DNA of 64,000 bases, from contig CAWGLR010000003.1 in assembly GCA_963823565.1 (NCBI GenBank), positions 868,001 to 932,000 on the forward strand, read 5' to 3'. Positions 7,095-15,467 of this stretch are shown here, in pieces (the first letter of the stretch is position 1; each line of letters starts with the position of its first letter). The translations under genes and the position numbers were made by a program. This stretch comes from RHKX01 sp963823565. GTDB lineage: Bacteria; Actinomycetota; Thermoleophilia; Solirubrobacterales; 70-9. The notes under the pieces are model-generated. The model saw nothing but the letters and a program-made list of their open reading frames with translations. It was not told where the DNA came from and ran no database searches.

Positions 7095-7924
7095 TCAGGC
7101 TCGCGGTTCGCTGCTCGCCGGACCAGGCCGAGCGGGTGCTCGCCGAGCTCGTCGAGCTCGTCCCCGGCGGCGTCGAGGAGGACCGCGGCGCCGGCTACGT
7201 CGAGTACGCGATCTACGGCCCGCCCGGCGAGCTGCCCGAGCTGCCGGACCTCGAGGCGGCGGCGGGGGAAGGGCTGGTCGAGATCGAGACGACCGAGATC
7301 CCCGACGACTGGGCAGACCGCTGGCGCGACTTCCACGAGCCGGTCGTCGTCGGCAGCGGCCGGCTGGTCGTCCGGCCCTCCTGGGAGGAGGGCTCCGGGG
7401 CGGGGGCCGAGGTCGACATCGTCGTCGATCCCGGCCGCGCCTTCGGGACCGGCGCCCACGCGACCACCCGCGGCTGCCTCGAGCTCCTGCTCGCGCTGGC
7501 CGACGGCGGCGAGGCGACCGGGCCCCTCACCGACTGGGGAACGGGCTCGGGGGTGCTCGCGATCGCGGCGGCGAAGCTCGGGTGGGACCCGGTCGAGGGC
7601 GTCGACCACGAGGAGGCGGCGATCGCCGCCGCCCGCGAGAACGCGGAGGTCAACGGCGTCGCGATCGCGCTGCGGCGCCTCAACCTGCGCGAGGAGGCAC
7701 CGCCGCCGGCGCCGACGGTGGTCGCGAACCTCGTCTTCCCGCTGCTCGCCGAGCTGGCGGGCCGGATGGCCGCCGGCGAGGTCGAGGTCCCGACGATGAT
7801 GGTGATCAGCGGCCTCCTCGCCCGCGAGGCCGACCCGGCCCGCGACGGATTCAGGCGGGTTGGCCTGCTCGCCGAGACCGTCGTCTCCGGCGGCGACTGG
7901 ACCGCCCTCCTGCTCCGCCGCTGA
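7091..7924 (+). CDS. prmA: Ribosomal protein L11 methyltransferase (PrmA)
   Basis: A 277-residue SAM-dependent methyltransferase. Diagnostic PrmA motifs are FGTGAHATTRGCLELL and the SAM-binding WGTGSGVLAIAAAKLG, then the acidic GVDHEEAAIAAARENA strand-loop. The usual catalytic-loop NIL motif reads NLVFPLL here. PrmA trimethylates ribosomal protein L11. GTG at 7091 overlaps the dnaJ stop (GTGA), indicating translational coupling; the position behind dnaJ is the conserved Gram-positive order. Confidence 0.9.
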   Translation: MIRLAVRCSPDQAERVLAELVELVPGGVEEDRGAGYVEYAIYGPPGELPELPDLEAAAGEGLVEIETTEIPDDWADRWRDFHEPVVVGSGRLVVRPSWEEGSGAGAEVDIVVDPGRAFGTGAHATTRGCLELLLALADGGEATGPLTDWGTGSGVLAIAAAKLGWDPVEGVDHEEAAIAAARENAEVNGVAIALRRLNLREEAPPPAPTVVANLVFPLLAELAGRMAAGEVEVPTMMVISGLLAREADPARDGFRRVGLLAETVVSGGDWTALLLRR

Positions 7925-7940
7925 CGACCGCGTGCGCCGC

Positions 7941-7946
7941 TACGGT
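7941..7946 (+). promoter_or_regulatory. -10 box of DUF2269-like gene (leaderless)
   Basis: TACGGT, exactly 6 nt before ATG 7953; it supports that start over the longer frame reaching back into prmA. Confidence 0.5.
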
Positions 7947-7952
7947 GCGCCC

Positions 7953-8444
7953 ATGATCACCGCATCGGTTCAGTTCTACGACGTCGTCCTCTTCGTCCAC
8001 ATCCTCTCGGTCGTCCTCGCCTTCGGCCCGACCTTCGCCTACGGGTTGTTCATCGCGATCGCCCAGCGCGAAGGAGGCGTGGCCGTGCCGGCGGTCGGCC
8101 GCAGCATCGTCACCTGGGACCGGACCGCGGGAACCGCGGGAATGACCGTGATCCTGCTCACCGGCATCTACATGGCCGCCAGCGACGCCCGCGGCTGGAG
8201 CTTCGGCGACTTCTTCATCTCCTGGGGCTTCGTCGCGATCATCGCCCTGTTCGGGCTCGTCCACGGCTACTTCGGCCCGAAGACCCGCGACGCCGTCGCT
8301 CTCGCCGAGCGCGACCTCGGCCAGGGCGGCGAGCTGTCGAGCGACTTCAACGCGCTCAGCGCTCAGCTCGCCCGGATGGGCTCCTTCGCCGGCCTGTTCG
8401 TCGTCCTCACCATCTACGTGATGACCGCCAAGCCGTTCCTCTGA
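7953..8444 (+). CDS. Predicted four-helix integral membrane protein (DUF2269-like)
   Basis: A 163-residue protein with four predicted transmembrane helices: about residues 8-32, 58-75, 85-108 and 137-160. The first helix contains LFVHILSVVLAFGP, typical of the DUF2269 family, in which the helix-borne histidine has been compared with haem- or quinone-binding membrane proteins; no function is established. The stop TGA (8442-8444) is immediately followed by, and overlaps, an inverted-repeat structure that fills the gap to murI. Confidence 0.7.
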   Translation: MITASVQFYDVVLFVHILSVVLAFGPTFAYGLFIAIAQREGGVAVPAVGRSIVTWDRTAGTAGMTVILLTGIYMAASDARGWSFGDFFISWGFVAIIALFGLVHGYFGPKTRDAVALAERDLGQGGELSSDFNALSAQLARMGSFAGLFVVLTIYVMTAKPFL

Positions 8445-8544
8445 GAGCCGGTCTGACGCTTCGCATGCCGGCGTCCTCGTCGGCTCACTGCCGAAGACCG
8501 CTGCGCCCCCTGCGTCCTTGGCCTGCTCGGTCAGACCGACTCTC
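8443..8544. repeat. 102-nt inverted-repeat structure between DUF2269-like gene and murI
   Basis: Outer arms GAGAGCCGGTCTGAC (8443-8457) and GTCAGACCGACTCTC (8530-8544) pair over 14 of 15 positions. Inside, GCCG/CGGC (about 8468-8485) forms one stem and the segments at about 8490-8522 (GCCGAAGAC against GTCCTTGGC) form another with a wobble and a mismatch, so the RNA could fold as a three-way junction. It begins at the upstream stop codon and ends just before the murI promoter; a transcription terminator or RNA element is possible. Confidence 0.5.
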
Positions 8545-8549
8545 GGTCC

Positions 8550-8555
8550 CATAAT
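8550..8555 (+). promoter_or_regulatory. -10 box of murI (leaderless)
   Basis: CATAAT, exactly 6 nt before ATG 8562. Confidence 0.55.
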
Positions 8556-8561
8556 TCGGGC

Positions 8562-9374
8562 ATGGCGCCCGACCGCTCGCTGCCAATCGCCATGTTCGAC
8601 TCCGGAGTCGGCGGGCTGACCGTCCTGCACGAGTGCCTGGTCTCGCTGCCGTCGGAGGACTTCATCTACCTCGGCGACACGGCGAACTTCCCCTACGGCA
8701 CCAAGACGGTCGCCGAGCTGCGGGAGCTGGTTGCGCGGAACACCTCCTTCCTGCTCGAGGGCGGCGCCAAGCTGCTGATCGTCGCCTGCAACTCGGCGAC
8801 GTCGGCGGGAGCCGAGACCGCGCGAGGGATCGCGGCCGACCACGGCGTCGATGTCGTCACGGTGATCGGGCCGGAGGCGGAGATCGCCGCGGCGATCAGC
8901 GGCGGGCGCGTCGGCGTCCTCGCCACGCCGGCGACGGTCGAGGGCGGCGCCTACCACCGCGCGCTCGAGGAGCAGGGGCGCGGGCTCGAGGTCACCGAGG
9001 TCGCCGCGCCCGACCTCGCGCCGATCATCCAGAACGGCTTCCCCTTCGACGAGGGGGTCGTCTCGACGGTCCGCTCCTACTGCGCGCCGCTGCGCGAGGC
9101 CGAGGTCGACACGCTGATCCTCGGATGCACCCACTACCCGCTGATCGCGCCGATGCTCCAGCGGATGCTCGGCCGCGACGTCCGGCTGGTCACGGCCGGG
9201 CACGCGATCGCGGCCACGGCGCAGCGGCTGCTGGAGTCCTCGGGCCTCGTCTCCGACCGCGAGGGCGAGGGCGACTACCGCTTCCTCTGCACCGGCGATC
9301 CCGCGAGCTTCCGCGAGCTCGGCACCCGCTTCCTCCAGATGCCGCTCGGTGAGGTCGAGCGCGTCTCGCCGTGA
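8562..9374 (+). CDS. murI: Glutamate racemase
   Basis: A 270-residue glutamate racemase, cofactor-independent, supplying D-glutamate for peptidoglycan. The N-terminal IAMFDSGVGGLTVL motif and the two catalytic cysteines are present: Cys76 in VACNSAT and the second in ILGCTHYPLIAP (about residue 188). YLGDTANFPYGTK is the family's substrate loop. Length is normal. It probably begins its own transcript from the adjacent -10 box and leads into the yqeY-like gene, phoH, ybeY and era. Confidence 0.95.
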   Translation: MAPDRSLPIAMFDSGVGGLTVLHECLVSLPSEDFIYLGDTANFPYGTKTVAELRELVARNTSFLLEGGAKLLIVACNSATSAGAETARGIAADHGVDVVTVIGPEAEIAAAISGGRVGVLATPATVEGGAYHRALEEQGRGLEVTEVAAPDLAPIIQNGFPFDEGVVSTVRSYCAPLREAEVDTLILGCTHYPLIAPMLQRMLGRDVRLVTAGHAIAATAQRLLESSGLVSDREGEGDYRFLCTGDPASFRELGTRFLQMPLGEVERVSP

Positions 9375-9391
9375 CGTACTCTCTGGGACGC

Positions 9392-9829
9392 ATGAGCGAA
9401 TCGATCCTCGAGCGCGTGCAGGCCGACACCAGGACGGCCATGAAGGCCGGTGAGCGCGACCGGGTCAAGACCCTGCGCATGATCGCCAGCTCGCTGCAGC
9501 AGGACGAGAAGCTCGGCGACGGCGACGCGGTCGCGGTCCTCCAGCGCGAGCGCAAGAAGCGCTTGGAGGCGGCCGAGGCCTACTCCGACGCGGGCCGGGC
9601 CGAGCAGGCCGACGCGGAGCGCTCCGAGGCCGAGCTGATCGACGGCTACCTGCCCGAGCAGATCTCCGACGAGGAGCTGATCGCGATCGTCGAGCAGGCG
9701 ATCGAGCGCACCGGCGCCGAGTCGCAGCGGGACATGGGCAAGGTGATGGGCCCGGTGATGGGGCAGGTCAAGGGCAGGGCCGACGGCAAGCGGGTCTCGG
9801 CCGCGGTGCGGGAGCGGCTTGGCTCGTAG
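9392..9829 (+). CDS. GatB/YqeY domain protein
   Basis: A 145-residue YqeY-family protein with the typical helical MSESILERVQADTRTAMKAG start, RVKTLRMIASSLQ, and the C-terminal GKVMGPVMGQVKGRADGKR tail shared with the GatB C-terminal domain. The family is associated with tRNA amidotransferases but lacks the catalytic part; its role is not defined. ATG 9392 is preferred to the earlier GTG at 9371, because family members begin with this helix. It overlaps the phoH start by 11 nt. Confidence 0.88.
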   Translation: MSESILERVQADTRTAMKAGERDRVKTLRMIASSLQQDEKLGDGDAVAVLQRERKKRLEAAEAYSDAGRAEQADAERSEAELIDGYLPEQISDEELIAIVEQAIERTGAESQRDMGKVMGPVMGQVKGRADGKRVSAAVRERLGS

Positions 9830-11846
9830 GCAGCTGACGATCGACAACGACGTCGCCGCGGAGCTCGCGGGCTCCGGCGACTCGGTCCTGCGCCGGCTCG
9901 AGGACCGTCTCGACTGCGACGTCTACCTGCGGGGAAACGTGATCACCCTCGACGGCCCCGACGAGTCGGTGGCCGAGGGCCAGGACCTGGTCGAGGAGCT
10001 CGTCGGGCTCGTCGAGCGCGGGCACGACCTCGAGGCGGGGACGATCGACGCGGTCAGCGGCGCGACCGAGGCCGGCCTCGAGCCGGCGGAGATGCTCGGC
10101 GACGCGGTCTGGAGCCACCGCGGCACCAAGGTCGCGCCCCGGACGGCGAACCAGAAGCGCTACGTCGACTCGATCCGCCGTCACACCGTCACCTTCGGCA
10201 TCGGCCCGGCCGGCACCGGCAAGACGTTCCTCGCCGTCGCGATGGCGGTCGCCGCCCTCGAGGGCCGCGACGTGAGCCGCGTGATCCTCACCCGCCCCGC
10301 CGTCGAGGCGGGGGAGCGGCTCGGCTTCCTCCCGGGCGACATCCAGGCCAAGGTCGACCCGTACCTGCGCCCGCTCTTCGACGCGCTCTACGACATGCTC
10401 GATCCCGAGCGGGTCAACGAGTACTTCGAGCGCGGCGTCATCGAGGTGGCGCCGCTGGCGTTCATGCGGGGCCGGGCTCAGCCCCTCTCGAGCCGAGTCC
10501 TCGCGCCAGGCGGCTTCAGGCGGATCGGATCTCTGCGCATCGGGGACCTCGTCATGGGCTCCGACGGCCGGCCGACGCCCGTGATCGGCGTCTACCCCCA
10601 GGGCCGGAAGGAGGTCTTCCGGCTTCGTACTCAGGATGGGGCAGAAACGCGCTGCTGCGCTGAGCATCTCTGGCACGTGAGGACGCCCGGCGATCGCCGC
10701 GGCGGAAAGACGGGCCGCGTCCTCCAGGCGAAGGAGATGATGGGAGGGCTTCGTGCCGCCCATCAGCGTCGCTTCGAGCTGCCGATGGTCGGACCCGTCC
10801 ACTTCCGGCGTCGACCCACGGCGATGGATCCGTATGCGCTGGGTCTGCTGCTCGGCGACGGGTGCCTGACGATGAAGACGACTCCGACGTTCACCACCGC
10901 TGACCCGGAGCTCGCCCAAGCGCTGGAGGAAGCCATTCCCGGCGTCGAGCTCCGGCACACGTCCGACTTCGACTACGTGCTGCGAAACCCGGAGGGCCAC
11001 CGTGGCGGCGTGATCGTGGTCAATCCGGTGACGCAGACCCTGCGCGATCTCGAATTGGCCGGCACGACTTCTGCGACGAAGTTCGTACCTGACGAGTACC
11101 TCTACAACGCGCTCGACGTCCGCCTCGGAGTTCTTCAGGGGCTGCTCGACAGCGACGGCGGGCCGGTCGCGCAGTCGGGCAGAACTTGCCGGATTCAGTA
11201 CTCCACGTCCTCGGAGGATCTGCGGGACGACGTGGTGTTCCTGGTTCGCTCACTCGGCGGTGTCGCATACGTCCGGACCCGTACCGCGGCGGGCCGCCCG
11301 CCGGGACTCGCCAACGGCCGTGAGGTCCGTCATCGTTCGGACGCGCATGTGATCGACATTCGCCTCCCGGCTGGACTGGCGCCGTTCAGGCTCGAGCGCA
11401 AGCGTCAGGTCTACGAGCGTTCCGGTGGGGGTCGCCCGATGAGGTTCATCGACTCGATCGAGCCGGACGGGGAGGAGGAGACCGTATGCATCCAGATTGC
11501 CGCCGAGGACTCGCTCTACGTGACCGATGACTTCCTCGTCACGCACAACACCCTCAACGACTCCTTCGTGATCCTCGACGAGGCTCAGAACACCAGCCCC
11601 GAGCAGATGAAGATGTTCCTGACGCGCCTCGGGTTCGGCTCGCGGATGGTCGTCACCGGCGACGTCACCCAGATCGACCTGCCGTCGAACCAGAAGTCGG
11701 GCCTGATCGTCGTCGGCGAGATCCTCGCGGCGGTGCGCGACATCGAGTTCGTCCGCTTCGGCGGCGCCGACGTCGTCCGGCACGAGCTCGTCCAGCGGAT
11801 CGTCGCCGCCTACGACTCGTTCGGGCGCGGCGACGGCTCGGAGTGA
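9819..11846 (+). CDS. phoH: PhoH-family ATPase interrupted by an in-frame intein
   Basis: A 675-residue precursor. Residues 1-219 and 578-675 together make a 317-residue PhoH-like ATPase of normal length: an N-terminal KH-like region, Walker A GPAGTGKTF, the RPAVEAGERLGFLPGD signature, then after the insertion TLNDSFVILDEAQNTS with the Walker B acidic residues and the VTGDVTQIDLP motif. Residues 220-577 are an intein inserted just before Walker B. PhoH proteins couple a P-loop ATPase to RNA metabolism and pair genetically with ybeY, whose start overlaps the phoH stop here (GTGA). The start is TTG 9819, behind GGGAGCGG and overlapping the upstream gene. Confidence 0.93.
   Translation: MARRQLTIDNDVAAELAGSGDSVLRRLEDRLDCDVYLRGNVITLDGPDESVAEGQDLVEELVGLVERGHDLEAGTIDAVSGATEAGLEPAEMLGDAVWSHRGTKVAPRTANQKRYVDSIRRHTVTFGIGPAGTGKTFLAVAMAVAALEGRDVSRVILTRPAVEAGERLGFLPGDIQAKVDPYLRPLFDALYDMLDPERVNEYFERGVIEVAPLAFMRGRAQPLSSRVLAPGGFRRIGSLRIGDLVMGSDGRPTPVIGVYPQGRKEVFRLRTQDGAETRCCAEHLWHVRTPGDRRGGKTGRVLQAKEMMGGLRAAHQRRFELPMVGPVHFRRRPTAMDPYALGLLLGDGCLTMKTTPTFTTADPELAQALEEAIPGVELRHTSDFDYVLRNPEGHRGGVIVVNPVTQTLRDLELAGTTSATKFVPDEYLYNALDVRLGVLQGLLDSDGGPVAQSGRTCRIQYSTSSEDLRDDVVFLVRSLGGVAYVRTRTAAGRPPGLANGREVRHRSDAHVIDIRLPAGLAPFRLERKRQVYERSGGGRPMRFIDSIEPDGEEETVCIQIAAEDSLYVTDDFLVTHNTLNDSFVILDEAQNTSPEQMKMFLTRLGFGSRMVVTGDVTQIDLPSNQKSGLIVVGEILAAVRDIEFVRFGGADVVRHELVQRIVAAYDSFGRGDGSE
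10476..11549 (+). mobile_element. Intein in PhoH with LAGLIDADG endonuclease, class 3 signature
   Basis: A 358-residue insertion (residues 220-577) between extein sequences MRGR and TLNDS. It begins with Ala220, not Cys or Ser, and has block A (SSRVLAPGGFRRIGSLRIGD). Diagnostic class 3 residues are all visible: Trp285 in block B (AEHLWHV), Cys557 in block F (TVCIQIA), Thr575 before the terminal His576-Asn577, with Thr578 as the +1 residue. Two dodecapeptide endonuclease motifs remain with their acidic residues: YALGLLLGDGC (about 339-349) and LGVLQGLLDSDGG (about 436-448). Codon use is visibly less GC-rich than the exteins, as expected for an acquired element. Confidence 0.93.
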
Positions 11847-12214
11847 GTCTCGAGCTCGACGTCCCCGCGGAGCTGCGGCCGGCGGTCGAGGCGGCGCTGG
11901 CGGCCGCGGGCGTGGGCGACGGCCACCTCTCGCTCGAGCTCGTCGCCGAGGAGCGGATCCGCGAGCTCAACCGCGACCACCGCGGCAAGGACGAGCCGAC
12001 CGACGTCCTCTCCTTCCCGGTCGACGAGGCGGGGCCGGTGGCGGGGCCGCGCGAGCTCGGCGACGTCGTGATCTGCGAGGCGCACACAAGTGACGTCCCC
12101 GGGGCGGCCGTCCACGGGGTCCTCCACCTCTGCGGCTACGACCACGAGACCGACACGGGAGAGATGCTGGCGCTGCAGGAGCGCGTGATGACCGGTCTGG
12201 CGGCGCGTTCGTGA
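11843..12214 (+). CDS. ybeY: Endoribonuclease YbeY
   Basis: A 123-residue YbeY. The zinc-binding HGVLHLCGYDHE motif (about residues 92-103) gives the three histidines of the single-strand endoribonuclease active site; the upstream EPTDVLSFP segment is also diagnostic. YbeY acts in 16S rRNA 3' maturation and ribosome quality control. GTG at 11843 overlaps the phoH stop, and the next gene starts at its own stop, so phoH-ybeY-acetyltransferase-era is translationally coupled. Confidence 0.95.
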   Translation: MSLELDVPAELRPAVEAALAAAGVGDGHLSLELVAEERIRELNRDHRGKDEPTDVLSFPVDEAGPVAGPRELGDVVICEAHTSDVPGAAVHGVLHLCGYDHETDTGEMLALQERVMTGLAARS

Positions 12215-12684
12215 GCGGCGGCGACGTCGCGATCCGGGCCGCCGGCGATGCCGACGTCGAACCGTTCCTGGCCGGGTACGAATGGCTCTTCGCCCCGCCC
12301 GGGTCGCGGCCCGCCGACTGGGACCCGGGAGCCGCGGCCGAGCGCCTGCTGGCGACCATCGCCGGCCCGGATTCGGTCGCGCTGCTCGCCGAGCGCGATG
12401 GGCGGGTCGTCGGCATCTGCACGGCTTACATCGACCTGCTGTCGGTTCGCTTCGGGCGCCGCTGCTGGGTCGAGGACCTCGCCGTCGACCCGGTAGAGCG
12501 CTCACGCGGCGTCGGCGCCAGCCTGCTCGCGACCGCCCGCGAGTGGGCCGCCGACCACGGGGCCTCCCACCTCGAGCTCGACAGCGGCGAGGCGCGCATG
12601 GATGCTCACCGCTTCTACGAGCGCGAGGGCGCGCGGGGTCGGTCCTACTCGTTCGGCTGGTACGGGCTGGGGGGCGAGCGTTGA
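12211..12684 (+). CDS. GNAT-family N-acetyltransferase
   Basis: A 157-residue GNAT acetyltransferase. The acetyl-CoA loop is in VEDLAVDPVERSRGVGASLL (R-x2-G-x-G/A type: RSRGVGA), followed by the AREWAADHGASHLELDSG strand and the C-terminal HRFYEREGA motif typical of the fold. Substrate is unknown. The gene sits between ybeY and era with 4-nt overlaps on both sides (GTGA and TTGA), so it is expected to be made together with ribosome-maturation proteins; a ribosomal or tRNA target is possible but only inferred. Confidence 0.85.
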   Translation: MSGGDVAIRAAGDADVEPFLAGYEWLFAPPGSRPADWDPGAAAERLLATIAGPDSVALLAERDGRVVGICTAYIDLLSVRFGRRCWVEDLAVDPVERSRGVGASLLATAREWAADHGASHLELDSGEARMDAHRFYEREGARGRSYSFGWYGLGGER

Positions 12685-13595
12685 GCGTGGGAGACGCCGC
12701 GGCGACCCGCTCGGGGTTCATCGGCCTCGCCGGCCGGCCCAACGTCGGCAAGTCGACGCTGATCAACGCGCTCGTCGGCGCCAAGGTCGCGATCGTCAGC
12801 GATCGCCCGCAGACGACCCGGCGCGCGGTGCGCGCGATCGCCACCGACGCCGGCCGCAGCTGGCAGATGGTGCTGGTCGACCTCCCCGGCGTGCAGAAGC
12901 CGCGCGACGTGCTCACGACGCGCATGCAGAAGCGGGTCGAGCGCGAGCTCGCCGACGCCGACGTCGTCCTCTTCGTCCTCAACGGCGAGCAGGGGATCGG
13001 CCCCGGCGACCGCTTCATCGCCGAGACGATGCTCGCGGCCAAGGGGTCGACCCCGGTGATCTGCGCGGTCAACAAGATCGACACGCTGAAGCGCCACGAG
13101 CTGATCGAGGTCCTCGCCGCCGCGGGCGAGCTCGCGGTCGTCGACGAGGTCTTCCCGATCAGCGCCAAGCGCGGGACCGGCGTCGACGCCCTTCACGACC
13201 GGCTCACCGAGCTGATGCCGGAGGGGCCGCTCATGTACCCGCCGGAGGACCGGACCGACGAGACGAGCGAGATCCACCTCGCCGAGTTGATCCGCGAGCA
13301 GATCCTGCGCCGCACACGCGAGGAGCTCCCGCACGCGGTCGAAGTCGAGGTCTCTTCGATCGAGCGCCGCGACGACGGCCTGGTCGACGTCCGCGCCGAC
13401 GTCTGGGCGGAGACCGACTCCCAGAAGGCGATCCTGATCGGCAAGGGCGGCCGCATGGTCCGCGACGTCGGCGCCGGCGCCCGCCGCGAGATCGAGCGCG
13501 AGCTCGGCGCTCGCGTCTACCTCGAGCTCAAGGTCCGCGTCCGCCCCCGCTGGCGCCGCGACGAGTCGCTGCTCGACCGGCTGGGCATCGACTGA
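12681..13595 (+). CDS. era: GTPase Era
   Basis: A 304-residue Era. G1 is GRPNVGKST (residues 19-27), switch I QTTRRAVRAI, G3 DLPG, G4 NKID and G5 SAK follow in order; the C-terminal KH domain has AILIGKGGRMVRDVG. Era binds the 3' end of 16S rRNA during 30S assembly. The start is TTG 12681 overlapping the upstream TGA; GTG 12687 is an alternative two codons later. It closes the housekeeping run that starts at murI. No rho-independent terminator with a U tract follows. Confidence 0.95.
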   Translation: MSVGDAAATRSGFIGLAGRPNVGKSTLINALVGAKVAIVSDRPQTTRRAVRAIATDAGRSWQMVLVDLPGVQKPRDVLTTRMQKRVERELADADVVLFVLNGEQGIGPGDRFIAETMLAAKGSTPVICAVNKIDTLKRHELIEVLAAAGELAVVDEVFPISAKRGTGVDALHDRLTELMPEGPLMYPPEDRTDETSEIHLAELIREQILRRTREELPHAVEVEVSSIERRDDGLVDVRADVWAETDSQKAILIGKGGRMVRDVGAGARREIERELGARVYLELKVRVRPRWRRDESLLDRLGID

Positions 13596-13652
13596 CCGGC
13601 GTACCCGCCCGGCCCTGACTCGCCGCGGTGGCCCAACCGGGCCGTTGCGGGG

Positions 13653-13681
13653 TTGACCCCATCCGAGCCCCTGCATAGGCT
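13653..13681 (+). promoter_or_regulatory. Sigma-70-type promoter of the permease/polyamine operon
   Basis: TTGACC (13653-13658) and TAGGCT (13676-13681) are separated by 17 nt. The -35 box lies in a GGGGTTGACCCC palindrome. Unlike the leaderless genes, the start codon at 13730 is far enough downstream for a leader of about 40 nt and has a GAGGAG/AGGGAG ribosome site. Confidence 0.6.
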
Positions 13682-13729
13682 GCCGCCGTCCTTAAAGAAG
13701 GGGTCAACGAGGAGATAGAGGGAGACCGA

Positions 13730-15418
13730 ATGGCATCGAGTGAAGTGACCCACGACGACGAGAGCACACTCGCGAAGCTCGGCTACACGCAGTCGCTCGA
13801 TCGCGCTTGGAGCAGCTTCTCCAACTTCGCGATCTCGTTCACGATCATCTCGGTCCTCGCGGGCTGCTTCACGACCTACGCCTTCGCCTGGAACGGCGGC
13901 GGCCCGATCGCGATCTCCTGGGGCTGGCCGATCATCTGCGGCCTCATCCTGCTCGTCGCGGTCTCGATGTCGGAGCTCGTCTCGAAGTACCCGACCGCGG
14001 GCGGCATCTACTACTGGGCCTCCGACCTCGGCGGCAAGACCTGGGGTTGGTTCACCGGTTGGTTCAACCTGATCGGCCTCGTCGGCGTCGTCGCCTCCGT
14101 CGTCTACGCCTCGGCGCAGTTCGCCTACTACCTGCTGAACCTCTACGGGCTGGATCTCGGCTTCATCAACTTTGGCGACGAGGCCCACGTGCTGCTCGAG
14201 ACGTTCGTGCTCTTCGCCCTCTTCCTGGTGATCCACTCGCTGATCAACATCTACTCCTCGCCGCTGGTCGCGCTCTTCAACAACATCTCGGTCGGCTGGC
14301 ACGTGCTCGGCGTCGCGGTGATCATCGCGATCCTCATCCTCGTCCCCGACGAGCACCAGAGCGTCGACTTCGTCTTCACCGAGACGTTCAACAACACCGG
14401 CCTGTTCAACGGGACGACCAGCGGCTTCAGCTTCTGGTTTTACATCCTGCCGCTCGGCTTCCTGCTGACGATGTACACGCAGACCGGCTACGACGCGTCC
14501 GCGCACATCTCCGAGGAGACGAAGGGCGCCGCGCTCGGAGCCGCGAAGGGCGTCTGGCGCTCGGTCTTCTGGGCCGGCGCGATCGGCTGGCTGGTGCTGC
14601 TGGCGATCACCTTCGCCGCGACGAAGGTCGGCGTCGTCACCAACCAGGGTCTCGGGTCGTCGCTCTCGATTTTCTCCTCCTCGCTCGACCCCTGGGCCGC
14701 GAAGATGGTGATCCTCATCGCGACGATCGGCCAGCTGTTCTGCGGCATGGCCTGCCTGACCAGCGCGTCGCGCATGTGTTACGCGTTCTCCCGGGACCGG
14801 GCCGTCCCGGGCCACCGGCTGTGGACCCGGCTGAACCACCATCGCGTGCCGGCGTTCTCGGTGATCTTCATGGCGGCGTGCGCCCTGATCGTCACGCTGC
14901 CGGCGCTGATCGGCGACGAGGCGAACTACACCTACGCCTTCCAGGCGGTCGTCTCGATCACGGTGATCGGCCTCTACATCGCCTACGTGATCCCGACGTT
15001 CCTCCGCTGGCGGATGGGGGATGCCTTCGAGCCGGGCCCCTGGACTCTCGGCAAGAAGTACAAGTGGATCAACCCCGCCGCCGTCATCTGGGTGATCATC
15101 TGCGTGATCGTGTTCAGCCTTCCGCAGGGTGCCGCCGGCGCGCCGTGGACGGACGGCTTCAGCTGGTCGTTCAGCGAGAACGTGGACGCGGGCCTGATCT
15201 ACGTCAACTACGCGCCGATCATGGTCGCGGTCGTGATCATCGCCGTCGGGCTCTGGTGGCTCATCAGCGCACGCCACAAGTTCGAAGGGCCGATCCGCCA
15301 GGTCGCGACCGACGAAACCGGACGGGTCATCGAGGGCGGGGAGCCCGACGCCGGGCCCGGCCCGGACGTCGGTGGCACGCCCGGCGGCGGCGGGGGCGCG
15401 CGCCCCGGCGGCGTCTGA
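13730..15418 (+). CDS. APC-superfamily amino acid/polyamine permease
   Basis: A 562-residue permease with 12 or so transmembrane helices and the APC-type start LGYTQSLDRAWSSFSNFAISF followed by a helix containing ISVLAGCFTTYAFAW. MSELVSKYPTAGGIYYW is typical of the GABA/choline/amino-acid permease (ACT) group. The C-terminal 25 residues are a flexible Gly/Pro-rich tail. It opens an operon with a glutamine-synthetase-like ligase, a class I amidotransferase-type hydrolase and an aldehyde dehydrogenase, so the substrate is probably a polyamine or related amine; this is inference from context. Confidence 0.87.
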   Translation: MASSEVTHDDESTLAKLGYTQSLDRAWSSFSNFAISFTIISVLAGCFTTYAFAWNGGGPIAISWGWPIICGLILLVAVSMSELVSKYPTAGGIYYWASDLGGKTWGWFTGWFNLIGLVGVVASVVYASAQFAYYLLNLYGLDLGFINFGDEAHVLLETFVLFALFLVIHSLINIYSSPLVALFNNISVGWHVLGVAVIIAILILVPDEHQSVDFVFTETFNNTGLFNGTTSGFSFWFYILPLGFLLTMYTQTGYDASAHISEETKGAALGAAKGVWRSVFWAGAIGWLVLLAITFAATKVGVVTNQGLGSSLSIFSSSLDPWAAKMVILIATIGQLFCGMACLTSASRMCYAFSRDRAVPGHRLWTRLNHHRVPAFSVIFMAACALIVTLPALIGDEANYTYAFQAVVSITVIGLYIAYVIPTFLRWRMGDAFEPGPWTLGKKYKWINPAAVIWVIICVIVFSLPQGAAGAPWTDGFSWSFSENVDAGLIYVNYAPIMVAVVIIAVGLWWLISARHKFEGPIRQVATDETGRVIEGGEPDAGPGPDVGGTPGGGGGARPGGV

Positions 15419-15467
15419 TCGCGCCGCCGGTGAGCCGGGCGCGCCCGTCGCGTAGCCTGCTCCACGG

